A DNA stretch of 6,610 nucleotides from Betaproteobacteria bacterium (lineage in GTDB: Bacteria; Pseudomonadota; Gammaproteobacteria; Burkholderiales; Rhodocyclaceae), in contig JAIFNM010000155.1 in the NCBI GenBank assembly GCA_020047725.1, positions 1-6,610 of the forward strand. Direction: 5' to 3'. The notes under the pieces were generated by a model. It searched no databases and was not told where the DNA came from. It worked only from the letters and a program-made list of their open reading frames with translations. The position numbers were made by a program, and so were the translations under genes. Positions 6,236-6,610 of the stretch are shown here, one piece after another. Each line of letters begins with the position of its first letter. The stretch's first letter is position 1.

Positions 6236-6266
6236 ATGCCGGCCGAAACACGGCTGGCATTTTTTT
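6236..6266 (+). terminator. Intrinsic terminator of ushA
   Basis: ATGCCGGCCG (6236-6245) pairs with CGGCTGGCAT (6251-6260) in a 10-bp stem with one G-U pair and an AAACA loop, followed by a run of seven T (6260-6266). It lies about 30 nt past the ushA stop, indicating that the ushA transcript ends here. The minus strand lacks a matching U-tract, so it acts in the plus direction. Confidence 0.92.
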
Positions 6267-6271
6267 GGAAT

Positions 6272-6316
6272 AGAGGTAGCCAAAGTTGCACTTGACCAAA
6301 AATCGACTCTACCTCT
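6272..6316 (+). repeat. 8-bp perfect inverted repeat after the ushA terminator
   Basis: AGAGGTAG (6272-6279) and CTACCTCT (6309-6316) are exact inverted copies with a 29-nt spacer. The right arm runs into a pyrimidine tract TTTTCTTCTC, so the element could be a second, weaker terminator. Terminal repeats of a miniature or decayed mobile element are another possibility, but no target duplication is apparent. Confidence 0.45.
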
Positions 6317-6440
6317 TTTCTTCTCGTTGCAATCTCGGGACAGGGGAGTCGCTTCCAGTCGTTCACCGCAAAGCCCGATGTGCAGCATCTCAATCGGAGT
6401 GTAATCAACATTGAGAAAGGTCATGGGGTACGCACTCTAA

Positions 6441-6610
6441 AACCTACCTGTCGTTGTATGGGCGGCTATCGCGGCGTTACCGTTCGTGAACGTCGGAGAG
6501 ATTGCATTCCTCGCAGCAGTTGCCTTACTTGGCAAGGATGTCTGGGTTAAGGTGAAATCGGTGTTCACCAGGAAGCAGCAGTCTAAGGGTTCAATTTCTC
6601 CGCTGGCCTG
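6441..6610 (+). pseudogene. Start-less fragment of a small membrane protein (runs off the right edge)
   Basis: The frame from 6441, just after an in-frame TAA at 6438-6440, is open to the window edge. It encodes a hydrophobic segment (VVVWAAIAALPFVNVGEIAF, then LAAVALLGKD) followed by a basic tail (VWVKVKSVFTRKQ). The pattern of helix, GE motif, LLGK and basic tail recalls the second half of small two-helix membrane proteins of the transporter-suffix type; that match is from memory and tentative. No ATG or Shine-Dalgarno is available in this frame: the only upstream ATG (6423) meets the TAA after five codons, and the only internal GTG (6486) would cut the helix. The 5' half therefore seems lost or separated by a nonsense change. 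It is less likely to be an intact gene with an unusual start. Confidence 0.45.

Larger units (their letters stand above)
6206..6440. other. Region after ushA with two hairpins and no recognised gene
   Basis: It holds the ushA terminator and the inverted repeat at 6272-6316. Beyond that, 6317-6440 contains only short frames on the plus strand, interrupted by stops such as TAA at 6402-6404 and 6438-6440. A minus-strand frame from an ATG at 6424 runs back into ushA, but its translation is unlike any family I know. The segment may be decayed mobile-element DNA, since it separates an intact gene from a broken one, but I see no transposase motif and no paired terminal repeats. Confidence 0.4.

Noticed and set aside
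5921..6424. Minus-strand open frame of 167 codons over the ushA end and the downstream region
   Set aside because: Its second half is antisense to ushA and crosses the ushA terminator hairpin. The first half matches no family I recognise, and no transposase motif could be seen.
1..6610. CRISPR array, tRNA, rRNA or complete insertion sequence
   Set aside because: No regularly spaced repeats, cloverleaf-like sequence, rRNA signature or transposase gene was found on either strand.

Overview
The window looks like proteobacterial chromosome. RhaA, RhaB and UshA closely resemble the E. coli enzymes along their whole lengths, Shine-Dalgarno sites are AGGAG-type, and coding DNA is moderately GC-rich. 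The pairing of an ABC-type rhamnose importer with enterobacterial-type RhaA/RhaB, and a lipoprotein form of UshA, suggests a beta- or gammaproteobacterium outside the enterics. I lean towards Betaproteobacteria, but this is inference and the genus cannot be read from the window.

Layout. Positions 1-4151 hold part of an L-rhamnose utilisation operon on the minus strand, transcribed right to left: rhaB (rhamnulokinase, 4151-2652), rhaA (L-rhamnose isomerase, 2655-1396, overlapping rhaB by 4 nt) and rhaS (periplasmic rhamnose-binding protein of an ABC importer, 1172-189). A further minus-strand gene may begin at 37 and run off the left edge; from context it could be the ABC ATPase. Both spacers flanking rhaS contain inverted repeats without a U-tract. 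Positions 4152-4561 are a 410-bp divergent intergenic region with a TATAAT box, small inverted and direct repeats and a possible 28-codon leader ORF. Positions 4562-6205 on the plus strand encode a UshA/NutA-type 5'-nucleotidase/UDP-sugar hydrolase with a lipoprotein signal, followed by a clear intrinsic terminator. Positions 6267-6440 hold a second inverted repeat and no recognisable gene. Positions 6441-6610 are a start-less open frame with a membrane segment, probably a broken or truncated gene continuing off the right edge.

How the genes work together. RhaS captures L-rhamnose in the periplasm for an importer whose other parts are not in the window. RhaA converts rhamnose to rhamnulose, and RhaB phosphorylates that to rhamnulose-1-phosphate. 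The aldolase (rhaD) and a regulator are not visible and may lie to the left. UshA salvages extracytoplasmic nucleotides and UDP-sugars and has no obvious pathway link to rhamnose; it shares only the divergent intergenic region.

I found no convincing new biological system. The best leads are the intergenic structures around rhaS, the mixed rhamnose module, the lipoprotein anchoring of UshA and the broken gene at the right edge.
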